From: a virus
Reading direction: 5' to 3' (one strand)
Length of the DNA stretch: 22,315 bases
Virus record (IMG/VR): IMGVR_UViG_3300006353_000009
Span: 1 to 22,315 of that record
Positions 1-7,292 of the stretch are shown here, piece by piece (within the stretch, counting starts at the first letter, position 1; every line of letters starts with the position of its first letter). Under the pieces are notes generated by a model, which did no database searches, was not told where the DNA came from, and saw only the letters and a program-made list of their open reading frames with translations. The position numbers and the translations under genes are program-made.

Positions 1-2768
1 CCACCCGTCGCGCTCATGGCGGCGACGCTGGTCTGGAAGAGGTTGATGATCATCGGCAGCAAGCCGAGCGCGTTGCCGCCCGCACCAGCGGCCTGCGCGA
101 GCCGGGCGATGCCGGCCACCGCGCTGTCGGTCGTCGTGCTGAGCTTCGTGGTGCTGCGCGCGGCATCGGCCTGCGCGGTGTTGGCCTCGCTGAACAGGTC
201 GAGCACCGACTGCTCGCCGCTCGGCGTCATGTCGTGGTCCGTTCGCGTGAAGTCGCCCGTCGTGAGGCCGACGCCCGCGGTGCCGCCGGCAGGTTCGACC
301 GGCACGCCAGGAGGCGGCGCCGGCGTGTTCGCGAGCGTGGCCTGCATCCGCTCCAGGGCCGCGATCGTCGGCTCGATGCCTTGCGCCTGCAACGACGTGA
401 AGCCCGCCGCCACGGTCGCGGTCGCCTGGTTGAGCGACTCGATCGTCGGCACCTGCGTGCCGACCGGCGACGTGTCGTGGTCGGTGCGGGTGAAGTCGCC
501 GGTCGTCAGCGTCGGCTTGCTTTCGTCGACCGCATCGCTTGCCGCCTTGCTCGCGCTCTTGGTAGCGCCGCCCTTGGTCGCCCCCTTCGCAATCTCGCTC
601 AGGCCGTCGGTAACCGACTTGGCGAGCGGCTCAGTGACCAACTTGCGGAAGACGATCCTGCCGAGGTCTTGCAGGATGCCGCGGATCGTTTGGCGCAGGG
701 TCTTGCCCTGGAAGATCGCGTCCTCGAAGCCGTGCGCGATGGCGTCGCCCGCTTCCTTCGCCGCGTCGCGCAGCTTGGTCAGCAGCGGGTCGACCTCGTA
801 GGCGGCCTTCTTGTAGGCGTTGCCCAGTTGATTCGCGAACTGGATCGCCTCGGGCGTGCCGAGCGTCTCGGCGATCTCGCGCGCCTTGTCGGCCAGCTCG
901 CCGAGCTGCTGAAGCGACGCAGCCCGGGCCGCGCCAACCGCGCGCATGGTTTCCAGTTCGGTCGCGCCGCTGGCCTGCGCGTCGAGCAGGATGCGTTCTT
1001 CCTCGGTGCGCGCCTTCTCCAGCAGCACGTTGTAGTCCTTCTGGACCTGCGAGAGCGCGCTCGTCTTCTTCAGCAGGTCGCCGTAGTCGTTGGCGACGCT
1101 GCTGCCGCCGCGATCGAAGCGCGCGAAGTCGCCCGGCGTCTTGATCGAGGCCGCGCCGAACTGCGCCTCCAGCTTCTTCGCGTCCTCGATCGCCTTGTCG
1201 TTGCGGATCGCCGTCGCACCGGCGGTGTCGCCCTTCAGGTCTAGCACCTTCGCGCGCAGCTCGTCGTAGCTGTCGCGGATCTGCTTGAGCCCGGCGATCT
1301 CCTTCTGCGTGTTCAGGATGTTGTCCTGGCTCGCCTTCTGGACCGCCTCGGCGCGCTTCTGGACCGCCTCGGCGATCTTGTTCTCGACGTCGATGCGGTC
1401 CGCGCCGGTCAGCTTTGGCAGCGCCTTCTTGTTGGCGGCGATCTCTTTGTCGATCGCGGCGAGCTGGTCGACGAGCGCGGCGTCGCGAACGACCTTCAGC
1501 GCTGCATAGTGGTTCTGCAGGCTCGTCTCGCCCTCGGCGTACACGCCGTCGAGCATCTTCTCGTAGAACCCGTAGGCCTGCTGCGACTGCTGCGCGGCGT
1601 CCCGAATGAGCTTCACCTCGCCTTCGAGCTGCTTCTTCAGCTCGGCGGTTGCGTTGCCGACGTCCGGCAGACCAGGCGCGCGCTTCTTCGGACGCTCGAC
1701 GCCAGGTCCGTAGTTGTCGCTGGCGTGGAAGGGACCGCTCGCCGCCGGCCGGCCGATCGCCATCACGCGCGCCTGGAACGCGTCCAGGTTCTTGCGCGCC
1801 TCTTTGGCCTGCGCGTTGTAGTCGGAAAAGATGTTCCCGATCGCGCTGAAGTCCTTTCGATTCCAGGCATCGAACGCAGCGGCCGAAGCACCGATGGCCT
1901 GGCCGATCTGCTGGAACACGAACGCGATGTCGGAGCCGACCACCGCGAGCGTCTGGAAGGTGGTGTTGATCGCGGTGCCGATCGCGTGGAACGCCGAGCC
2001 GTTCTCCTTCATCGCGAGGAACTCGCTGGCGACGAACTGGAGCATCGGCAACAGGTCGGACGCGATCGTCGTGCCGAGCGCGCCGGAGAGCAGCTCGATC
2101 TTTGCAATCGTGTCGTTGAACTCGTCGGCCCTCGCAGCGACCTCGGTGGTCACGCCGCTGTACTGCTTGAAGTACTCGACGTTCTTTCGCAGCGAGGCGC
2201 CGCCTTCGTTGAGCAGCGGGATCATGTCCGCGCCCGCCTTGCCGAAGATGCGAATCGCGAGCGCGGCCTTCTCGGGGCCGTCCTCGAACTCGGCGAACTT
2301 GTCAGCGATGGCCGCGAGCACCTCCTCGGCCGGCGCGCCCGACTGGATCAGCTTGTCGAGCCCCAGCACCGCGAAGCCCTGCGCCGCCTGCTTGTCGCCA
2401 GCGCGCGCGGCGGCGATCGACTTATTCAGCTTGCCGATCGCAGCGCTCGCGGTTTCGAGATCGCCGCCGGCCTGCTTCGCCGCGAAGCCGATGCCGCCGA
2501 GCGTGTCGACGGCAATGCCGGTCTTCTTCGACAGGTCGTTCAAGTGGTCGGCCGCGTCGATCGACGACTTGACGATCGCGACCAGGCCGGCCGCCGACAG
2601 GCCGATGCCGAGCGCGCCGGCGATGCTCTTAAAGCTGTTGCCGATCTGAACGCCGGTGTCGTACGCCTCCTTCTTGATTTTCTTGAGGTCTTTGGCCGCG
2701 CGGTCGGCGTCCGTGCTGAAGCTGCCCGTGCGCAGCAGGAGGTCGACGATGATGGAACCGGCACTCAT
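1..2768 (-). CDS. tail tape measure protein, lambda-like (5' part; runs off the window)
   Basis: The frame starts at ATG 2768 (MSAGSIIVDLLLRTGSFSTD), with GGAAGGG about nine bases upstream, and stays open to the window edge: at least 922 codons, so the C-terminus lies outside. The start is like many tape measure proteins; a hydrophobic stretch around residues 55-70 (SIAGALGIGLSAAGLVAIV) follows. The middle is long helical or coiled coil (VQKRAEAVQKASQ, LDLKGDTAGATAIRN). A lambda-type C-terminal-region motif is GFEDAIFQGKTLRQTIRGIL then GRIVFRKLVTEPLAKS, near residues 675-715. The length sets tail length. Late in the frame an 11-residue motif TTGDFTRTDHD occurs twice, 81 codons apart. Confidence 0.88.
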   Translation of the reverse strand, partial: MSAGSIIVDLLLRTGSFSTDADRAAKDLKKIKKEAYDTGVQIGNSFKSIAGALGIGLSAAGLVAIVKSSIDAADHLNDLSKKTGIAVDTLGGIGFAAKQAGGDLETASAAIGKLNKSIAAARAGDKQAAQGFAVLGLDKLIQSGAPAEEVLAAIADKFAEFEDGPEKAALAIRIFGKAGADMIPLLNEGGASLRKNVEYFKQYSGVTTEVAARADEFNDTIAKIELLSGALGTTIASDLLPMLQFVASEFLAMKENGSAFHAIGTAINTTFQTLAVVGSDIAFVFQQIGQAIGASAAAFDAWNRKDFSAIGNIFSDYNAQAKEARKNLDAFQARVMAIGRPAASGPFHASDNYGPGVERPKKRAPGLPDVGNATAELKKQLEGEVKLIRDAAQQSQQAYGFYEKMLDGVYAEGETSLQNHYAALKVVRDAALVDQLAAIDKEIAANKKALPKLTGADRIDVENKIAEAVQKRAEAVQKASQDNILNTQKEIAGLKQIRDSYDELRAKVLDLKGDTAGATAIRNDKAIEDAKKLEAQFGAASIKTPGDFARFDRGGSSVANDYGDLLKKTSALSQVQKDYNVLLEKARTEEERILLDAQASGATELETMRAVGAARAASLQQLGELADKAREIAETLGTPEAIQFANQLGNAYKKAAYEVDPLLTKLRDAAKEAGDAIAHGFEDAIFQGKTLRQTIRGILQDLGRIVFRKLVTEPLAKSVTDGLSEIAKGATKGGATKSASKAASDAVDESKPTLTTGDFTRTDHDTSPVGTQVPTIESLNQATATVAAGFTSLQAQGIEPTIAALERMQATLANTPAPPPGVPVEPAGGTAGVGLTTGDFTRTDHDMTPSGEQSVLDLFSEANTAQADAARSTTKLSTTTDSAVAGIARLAQAAGAGGNALGLLPMIINLFQTSVAAMSATG
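222..509 (-). repeat. duplicated 11-residue motif in the tape measure protein
   Basis: Two copies of LTTGDFTRTDHD, at 509-474 and 266-231 on the minus strand, separated by 81 codons. The residues are identical through the core but many codons differ in the third base (for example ACC versus ACG for Thr), so the copies are not recent at the DNA level. Neighbouring residues D-T-S-P-V-G-T-Q and D-M-T-P-S-G-E-Q also match partly. Confidence 0.7.
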
Positions 2769-2770
2769 GG

Positions 2771-3435
2771 CTATACCCTTCCTGCCGGGGGCTTGATCCC
2801 GAAGGCCTTAAACGTGTTCATGTCGGCGTCGCTGTACTGAACGAGTGGCGGTGGTGGCGGCTGCAACCAGTCGAGGCGATCGTCGATAGACCCGCCTCCC
2901 ATCGACGCCGCGATCAACGCCGCGGGCCGATGGAAGCGATGGAAGTCATCGAACGGATGCAGCTCGTAGAACGCGAGCCAGGCAAGGAACTCGGTCCGCG
3001 ACATGCTCGCTTTCCACTCGGCGACCGAACGGCCACCGAGCGCGAGGGCGATGACGTGCCAGAGCCAGTCGTCGCCCTTGGCGGCTAGTCGTTTCCCGTC
3101 TTCTCCTGCGCCTGCTGCTGCTGCTTGCCGTAGCCGTTGACTTCGAGAAGGGCCTTCACGATGCGCTGCATCACCGGGCGCTTGATGCGCTCGGCTTGCT
3201 CGACCGAGAGAGTCGTCTTGCCGTCTGGCTCGCACAACCCGAGTGCGACCAGGCGGGCCGAAGCCGTGGCGATCACGTCCTCGTCCGCCGAGCTGAGCCA
3301 GATCGCGTAGCGCTCCAGGGCGGTGTTCGATAGGTGCTTGAAATGCAGCACCTCCACCGAACCGTCGCCCATCTCGATAGACCGCTCCTCGACTTCGTCG
3401 CTGATGAAGAACTTGTTGTCCAGCATCGCGATCAC
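2771..3435 (-). CDS. tail assembly chaperone, long form (gpGT-like) by -1 frameshift
   Basis: Predicted frameshift product of about 221 residues: 115 from the short-form frame (to base 3091), then 106 from the -1 frame. The second part has no usable start of its own. It opens RLAAKGDDWLWHVIALALGG, continues with SRTEFLAWLAFYELHPFDD and ends in a Pro/acidic tail with YSDADMNTFKAFGIKPP. W-L-A-x-Y-x-L-x-P-F/W-D/G motifs are common in T domains of gpGT-type proteins. The T part is thought to bind the tail tube protein while G binds the tape measure. It ends just before the tape-measure ATG. Coordinates are of the total span; the frame changes at 3091. Confidence 0.8.
3046..3097 (-). promoter_or_regulatory. 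programmed -1 ribosomal frameshift site with downstream hairpin
   Basis: The minus strand carries G GGA AAC in the short-form frame (3097-3091), the X XXY YYZ slippery pattern, very close to the GGGAAAG of lambda. Slipping one base back gives GGG AAA and enters the T frame, bypassing the TAG at 3087-3085. A possible stimulatory hairpin follows: GGGCGACGAC (3077-3068) pairs with GTCATCGCCC (3055-3046), with one mismatch and a 12-base loop. The spacer of about 13 bases is longer than usual, so the hairpin's role is less certain than the slippery site. Confidence 0.8.
3085..3435 (-). CDS. tail assembly chaperone, short form (lambda gpG-like)
   Basis: A 116-residue protein in the position of the lambda gpG tail assembly chaperone, between tail tube and tape measure. 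It has an MLDNKFFISDEVEERSIEMG beta opening and a helical body (LERYAIWLSSADEDVIATAS). A Gln-rich stretch (KQQQQAQEKTG) near the C-terminus precedes the stop. GTG 3435 overlaps the tail-tube stop (GTGA); an ATG at 3426 is another possible start. A canonical slippery heptamer lies two codons from the stop, so part of the translation should continue in the -1 frame to make the longer form. The proteins help assemble the tail around the tape measure and are not expected in the virion. Confidence 0.8.
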   Translation of the reverse strand: MIAMLDNKFFISDEVEERSIEMGDGSVEVLHFKHLSNTALERYAIWLSSADEDVIATASARLVALGLCEPDGKTTLSVEQAERIKRPVMQRIVKALLEVNGYGKQQQQAQEKTGND

Positions 3436-3923
3436 GCCGGCGTGTAGGCGTGGAACGTCACCGAGCCCGAGCGCTGCAGCGTCAGCGTGCCGCGCACGAT
3501 CTCGTTGGTCGCAATGTCGATGTTCACGTCGGAGACGTACGCATCGAACACGAACGAGCTGCGATCAGCAGGCGCGAGCCACGAGCCATCGGTGTCGATG
3601 GTCGGATCGGTGCCCGACTCGCTCAGGCAAGCAATCCACTTCATCACGCGACCGTCCTGCTTGAAGGCGAACAGCTGCTGGTGCGAGCCGTCGCGCGGAA
3701 TCAGGTTGAACGGGACGGATACCTGGCCGGTGTTGCCGAGCCCGGCTTGGTAGGTTTTGTCGCCGACGGTGTCGAGGCACGTGTCCTCGATCTGGTCGCG
3801 CGCGCCGCCCAGGCCGGTGATCCCGGTCGGGCAAGCCATCTTCACGAGGGTGGGGTCGGTCGTCGTGATGTCGTCGACGACGAACAACTCGGTGCCTTGG
3901 GTGCGAACGGTGCCAACAGTCAT
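3432..3923 (-). CDS. major tail tube protein
   Basis: A 163-residue protein of the phage tail tube family (lambda gpV/HK97 gp12-like). Its strands and conserved features include LVKMACPTGITGLGGARDQI, then TCLDTVGDKTYQAGLGNTG, VSVPFNLIPRDGSHQQLFAF and a C-terminal TLTLQRSGSVTF. These proteins stack as hexameric rings to form the tail tube, and position just before the chaperone/tape-measure genes agrees. It has its own upstream hairpin, which fits a need for high expression. Absence of a sheath gene next to it supports a siphovirus. The TGA overlaps the GTG of the tail chaperone (GTGA). Confidence 0.88.
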   Translation of the reverse strand: MTVGTVRTQGTELFVVDDITTTDPTLVKMACPTGITGLGGARDQIEDTCLDTVGDKTYQAGLGNTGQVSVPFNLIPRDGSHQQLFAFKQDGRVMKWIACLSESGTDPTIDTDGSWLAPADRSSFVFDAYVSDVNIDIATNEIVRGTLTLQRSGSVTFHAYTPA

Positions 3924-3942
3924 GATGTGCCTCTCGGAAATG

Positions 3943-3967
3943 AAAAAGGCCCGCGTTCAGCGGGCCT
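3943..3967 (-). terminator. intrinsic terminator-like hairpin upstream of the tail tube gene
   Basis: Minus strand: AGGCCCGC, loop TGAAC, GCGGGCCT, then TTTTCA. The eight-pair stem and following T-run make a good intrinsic-terminator candidate in the gap between the lectin/DUF3168 gene (stop 3999) and the tail tube start at 3923. It may act as a partial terminator or as a 5' stabiliser for the highly expressed tail tube message. Confidence 0.65.
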
Positions 3968-3998
3968 GGGTGGGTGAAACGGGTGGTGGGGTGAGGGA

Positions 3999-5090
3999 CT
4001 ACGTCGTCTCTTCGCGATCGACAAACCAGTCGAACGTGAGTGCGATGCGGTACAGCTTCGTCTCGGGCTCGCGCAGGTCGATCGGCACGCCGGTCATGTG
4101 CGCGTGCGGCTCGATCGCGTCACGCACGGCAAGCGCGAGCAGCTCGACGCCGGAGTCGGTCTGGTGCCAGACATCGACCTGCACCGTGACGCGGTCGACC
4201 GGCGGCAGGTCGCTCAGGTTGTTCTCCGGGTCGCCGAAGACAACGAACCAGGTGACGTACGGCCTGCTGGCGTCCTGCGGCGCGTTGCCGTGCCGATAGA
4301 TGCGCGGCGGGTTCGTGCCGACGATCGCCTTAACCGCGACCGAAGCCTTCAGCGTCTGGAACACGGGTGGAAACATGGTGAGCCCGGGGGATGGTGGTGG
4401 GGGCGGCGGTGCTGGCGGTGGCGGTGCGGGTGGTGCTCCAGTCAGAGCAGCGGCCTCCGACAAGGTCAGGTTCTTGTAGAGGGCGATCCGGTCCACGTTC
4501 TTGCTGCCGTGGACATCGCCAGTAAAGGGGGCGATCACGCAGCGCACGAAGTTCATGACCGGCACCATGCCGATCAAGCCGGACGTCTCGCGCACCGTCC
4601 CGTCGACGATCAGCGAAACACTGCCATCCGCCGCCACGTAGAGGCCGAGCGTGTGGGTGCCAGACCCCGGAAAGAAGTTGGCGCTCTGCCAGTATTCGCT
4701 CGCGCTGTTAGCGTCGGCGTACGCAGTGCCGTCGCCAGACCAAAACACCTCCAGGGAGTCGACGCCGTCGCTGTACAGCGTGGCGGTGATCCATCCGTTG
4801 ACCGTGCTCCCGACATCGCCGGCCAGCAGCAGGAAGTACGGCAGCTCGTCGACGAACACCTCGTTCGCGTCGCCGTAGCCGAACAGGAACACCGACCCTT
4901 CACCGCTGCTGTAGTCGACCAGCGGCGGCACCAGGCGATTGCCAAGGATCTCGCCCTGGAGCTCCGGTGGAGGCGTCGGCGTCCTCCAGTTGCTGAGCCC
5001 GGTGATCGCCGGCGAAACGTCCATCGGCCGCGTCGTCGGATCGGTTCCGTCCGGGGCGGTGAAGGTGTCCAGCAGGATCGTCGTGGCCAT
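3999..5090 (-). CDS. lectin-like domain fused to DUF3168 tail-completion domain
   Basis: A 363-residue protein with two parts. Residues 1 to about 215 are a beta-rich, concanavalin-like jelly-roll candidate (HTLGLYVAADGSVSLIVDG, VDRIALYKNLTLSEAAALTG), the layout of LamG-like modules. A Pro-rich linker (PAPPPPAPPPPPPSPG) joins it to residues 239-363, a DUF3168 tail-completion domain: MFPPVFQTLKASVAVKAIVG, PYVTWFVVFG, VDRVTVQVDVWHQTD, DLREPETKLYRIALTFDWF. DUF3168 proteins usually are stand-alone at 120-140 residues and cap the tail tube. No Shine-Dalgarno precedes the ATG at 4376 that would start a stand-alone version, so the frame looks like a true fusion, placing a sugar-binding-type domain at the neck. 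Confidence 0.75.
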   Translation of the reverse strand: MATTILLDTFTAPDGTDPTTRPMDVSPAITGLSNWRTPTPPPELQGEILGNRLVPPLVDYSSGEGSVFLFGYGDANEVFVDELPYFLLLAGDVGSTVNGWITATLYSDGVDSLEVFWSGDGTAYADANSASEYWQSANFFPGSGTHTLGLYVAADGSVSLIVDGTVRETSGLIGMVPVMNFVRCVIAPFTGDVHGSKNVDRIALYKNLTLSEAAALTGAPPAPPPPAPPPPPPSPGLTMFPPVFQTLKASVAVKAIVGTNPPRIYRHGNAPQDASRPYVTWFVVFGDPENNLSDLPPVDRVTVQVDVWHQTDSGVELLALAVRDAIEPHAHMTGVPIDLREPETKLYRIALTFDWFVDREETT

Positions 5091-5103
5091 GTCGGGTCAG
5101 GCC

Positions 5104-5613
5104 CTACTTCTTGTTCTGCCGGGCCAGCTTGCGCACGATGCGATTGATGTCCCGGATCAGCTCGGTCTCGATCGTCGAGATCGCCTGGGCGCCCTTCGCG
5201 ATGACGGCTGGTCGAATCCACGGCTCGGCCGGCTGCTGCGACGTGCCGTACTCCAGCCAGGCGGCGGTCTTCGCAGCGGTCACGGGTTCCTTGCCGCCAC
5301 GCGGATAGAACTGCTTGCGGCGCACGCGCACCAGGTAGCGCTCGCCGTTCGTGCCGGTTGGCGGCTTGCCGCGCGACACGATCAGGTTCTTCAGCAGAAA
5401 GCCCGTCGACTCGCGCTTGCCGGTGCTGGTCGCGTTCGCGGTGACCGCCTGCAGGTTCAGCTTCTCCTGTTCGAGGATCACGCGCGCGCCCTTGCGCAGA
5501 GCGCGCTTCACCGGGCCGCCGCGCTTGCTGACGATCTCGGGCGGGAGCTGCTGCAGCGTTTGCAGCACGCCGTCCAGGCCCGTGAGCCGCATCTCAAAGA
5601 AGCTGCTGTTCAC
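5104..5613 (-). CDS. HK97 gp10-like head-tail / tail completion protein
   Basis: A 169-residue protein of the HK97 gp10 family, a neck or tail-completion component at the head-tail junction. The N-terminal MRLTGLDGVLQTLQQLPPEI and the following RALRKGARVILEQEKLNLQ match the family's helical opening. Later come PVTAAKTAAWLEYGTSQQPA and WIRPAVIAKGAQAI, which match the conserved F/L-E-Y-G-T and P-F/W-x-R-P-A motifs. GTG 5613 overlaps the stop of methyltransferase D (GTGA). The frame extends further upstream but those codons belong to the methyltransferase. Core morphogenesis genes therefore resume directly after the cassette. Confidence 0.85.
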   Translation of the reverse strand: MNSSFFEMRLTGLDGVLQTLQQLPPEIVSKRGGPVKRALRKGARVILEQEKLNLQAVTANATSTGKRESTGFLLKNLIVSRGKPPTGTNGERYLVRVRRKQFYPRGGKEPVTAAKTAAWLEYGTSQQPAEPWIRPAVIAKGAQAISTIETELIRDINRIVRKLARQNKK

Positions 5614-6257
5614 CGCGGCCACCTGTTTCGCTGGAAGGCGAAGGTGTGGATGTCCTCGCGCCCGGCGTCCATCTCGAACGTCTGCCGCTCCAGCAGCATG
5701 AACCCATGCATGTCCATCCACATCACGAAGCCGGCGGCGGTCCAGTAGTACAGGTGCTCGCCAGGTCGGTAGTGCTTCGACTGGCGGATGTGGTCGAGGT
5801 CGTCGAACAAAGGGATGCTGATGAACACCCGCGCGTGGAGCTGCACCTCGCGCAAGTACAGGCCCGGGTCTTCGACGTGCTCGATCACATCCCAAAACGT
5901 GTAGCCGCCGAACGCGTCGAGATTCGCGGCCCACAGGTCATTGCGCTTGAGCCACTCGATCGCAACAGGGTTCACGTCGAAGCCGAACGTGTTGGGCCGC
6001 TTCTTGATGAACTCGCCGGAGCCGATCCCGATGTCGACGACCGCGCTGCGCCCGAGGTACTTGTCGACGATCGCGATGCGCCCAGCATTGATCTCGCGCG
6101 CGATCTGCTGGTCCTCGTAGCTCAGGCACTTGCCGTAGTAGTCGGCGTCGTAGTTGATCACGTGCGAGCGGTCCAGTTGGTAGGCCACGCCGTGCTCCGG
6201 GCACAGCATCAGGTCGCGATCCCAGATGGCCGGGAACGTCTTCACGAAGCGATCCAT
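5610..6257 (-). CDS. class I SAM-dependent methyltransferase D (Methyltransf_23-like)
   Basis: A 215-residue protein, last of the cassette. The N-terminus has a CPEHG segment (19-23) before the SAM-binding motif I VVDIGIGSGEF (73-83), then FGFDVNPVAIEWL (91-103) and FWDVIEHVEDPGLYLREV (121-138), a family hallmark. HYRPGEHLYYWT (162-173) is a conserved-looking active-site stretch in sugar and lipid methyltransferases of this type. ATG 6257 overlaps the preceding stop (TGATG); an in-frame GTG sits at 6260. Its stop overlaps the GTG of the gp10-like gene, which ties the cassette into the tail-gene operon. Probable role: methylating a sugar or glycan made by the neighbouring transferases. Confidence 0.75.
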   Translation of the reverse strand: MDRFVKTFPAIWDRDLMLCPEHGVAYQLDRSHVINYDADYYGKCLSYEDQQIAREINAGRIAIVDKYLGRSAVVDIGIGSGEFIKKRPNTFGFDVNPVAIEWLKRNDLWAANLDAFGGYTFWDVIEHVEDPGLYLREVQLHARVFISIPLFDDLDHIRQSKHYRPGEHLYYWTAAGFVMWMDMHGFMLLERQTFEMDAGREDIHTFAFQRNRWPR

Positions 6258-6823
6258 CACTCGGCCGTCCAGAGCGCGAAGATGTCAATGACCCTGACCT
6301 GATGCTTCGGCAGCGTGTTCACAAAGTCATAGGTCGCGTTCAGGTGCGGCGCGCCGCGATCGTCGTAGTCGTGGAACAGCACCGTGCCGCAGCGCTTCAC
6401 CAGCTCGAAGTCGGCGGCCACGATCGCGCCGTCCTTCGCGCCGTCGATGAACGCGAAGTCGAACTCCAGCGTGTTGATCAAGGCCGCCTTCTCGGCGTTG
6501 TCCGCGACCAGGCGCAGGTCGATGTTGTCGATGCCGAGCGAGCGCCAGAAGGCGTGCCGGTCGTGCTTCTCGCCGAGCTGCTCCATGCGGCCGTGCTTGA
6601 GGTCGATGGTGATCACGCGCTCGCAGTACTGCGACATTTCCGCCGCGCCGACGCCGCGGTAGGTGCCGATCTCCAGCGCCGTCCGGTACTTGCCCGTCGA
6701 CAGGATCGACTGCAGCACGCCGGCGCCGCCGCGGATGCTGAGCACGCTTCGCCGCAGCATGTGCTGGTCGTAGGTCGCGACGATCTTGTCGCGCATCGGC
6801 GTGGTGAAGGCTTGATCAGGCAT
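6257..6823 (-). CDS. class I SAM-dependent methyltransferase C (O-methyltransferase-like)
   Basis: A 188-residue protein. Motif I is ALEIGTYRGVGAAEMSQYC (residues 49-67), motif II RVITIDLKHGRM (69-80), acidic post-motif FDFAFIDGAKDG (121-132), then KRCGTVLFHDYDD (143-155). The H-D-Y-D/DG-A-K pattern is that of Methyltransf_24 and related O-methyltransferases that use a metal near the acceptor. It shares the order and wording DNAEKA...LEFDFA...DG...KRCG.VLFH with methyltransferase A, so the two look like paralogues separated by gene B. I chose ATG 6823, which overlaps the preceding stop by eight bases; the frame stays open to 6868. Confidence 0.7.
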   Translation of the reverse strand: MPDQAFTTPMRDKIVATYDQHMLRRSVLSIRGGAGVLQSILSTGKYRTALEIGTYRGVGAAEMSQYCERVITIDLKHGRMEQLGEKHDRHAFWRSLGIDNIDLRLVADNAEKAALINTLEFDFAFIDGAKDGAIVAADFELVKRCGTVLFHDYDDRGAPHLNATYDFVNTLPKHQVRVIDIFALWTAE

Positions 6824-7292
6824 TGAAGGCCACCGTAGCGAAGGACCAGGCGAGATCGCGCTCGCCATGAATCACGTTGACGAAACCGAGGTCGGACAGG
6901 AGCCGGGCGATCTGCGCCGGCGCCCACGAGTGCAGGTGCTTGCGACAGTTCTGCGGGAGCCAGTACTCCATGTCCGGGTGCGGCAGGTACAGGAACAGCA
7001 CGCCGCCGGCGCGCAGACGCGAGCGCCAGTGCTCAAGCGCGGCCACCGGGTTGACCAGGTGCTCCAGGCAGTGGCTGCTGAACACGAAGTCGAAGGCACC
7101 GTGCGGCAGCTCCATCGCCTCGCCGCCCTCCTGGATGTCGACACCGATCGCGCCAGGCAGCGGCCACTTCCCGCAACCGACGTCGAGCCCGAGGCCCTTG
7201 CAGAACTTCAGCGCGGTGGGCGCGATGAACTGGCAGGCGTTGCCGTGCTTCAGGTACTCCGGGTACAACGACCCGCGGTAGTCGAAGATCAT
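6816..7292 (-). CDS. class I SAM-dependent methyltransferase B (Methyltransf_11-like)
   Basis: A 158-residue protein. Motif I is LGLDVGCGKWPLPGAIGVDI (residues 34-53), a very typical SAM-binding loop with the acidic strand-end residue. Motif IV-like FDFVFSSHCLEHLVNP (68-83) matches the H-x-L-E-H-x-x-x-P pattern of Methyltransf_11. Post-motif RLRAGGVLFLYLPHPD (93-108) follows. It ends with a strand-rich tail. The ATG overlaps the preceding stop in an ATGA junction. It is short for the family, about 60-80 residues less than many, which suggests a minimal catalytic domain. Likely methyl transfer to a small molecule or glycan, but the acceptor cannot be read from sequence. Confidence 0.72.
   Translation of the reverse strand: MIFDYRGSLYPEYLKHGNACQFIAPTALKFCKGLGLDVGCGKWPLPGAIGVDIQEGGEAMELPHGAFDFVFSSHCLEHLVNPVAALEHWRSRLRAGGVLFLYLPHPDMEYWLPQNCRKHLHSWAPAQIARLLSDLGFVNVIHGERDLAWSFATVAFNA

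Noticed and set aside
4376-4440. Separate start of a stand-alone DUF3168 gene at 4376
   Set aside because: The upstream sequence is a polyproline-coding stretch with no Shine-Dalgarno, and the frame is continuous with the lectin-like part; a fusion is simpler.
4381-4440. G/C-rich simple repeat (ggtggcggt-type) as a possible regulatory repeat
   Set aside because: It codes in frame for the polyproline linker between the lectin-like and DUF3168 domains, which explains it.
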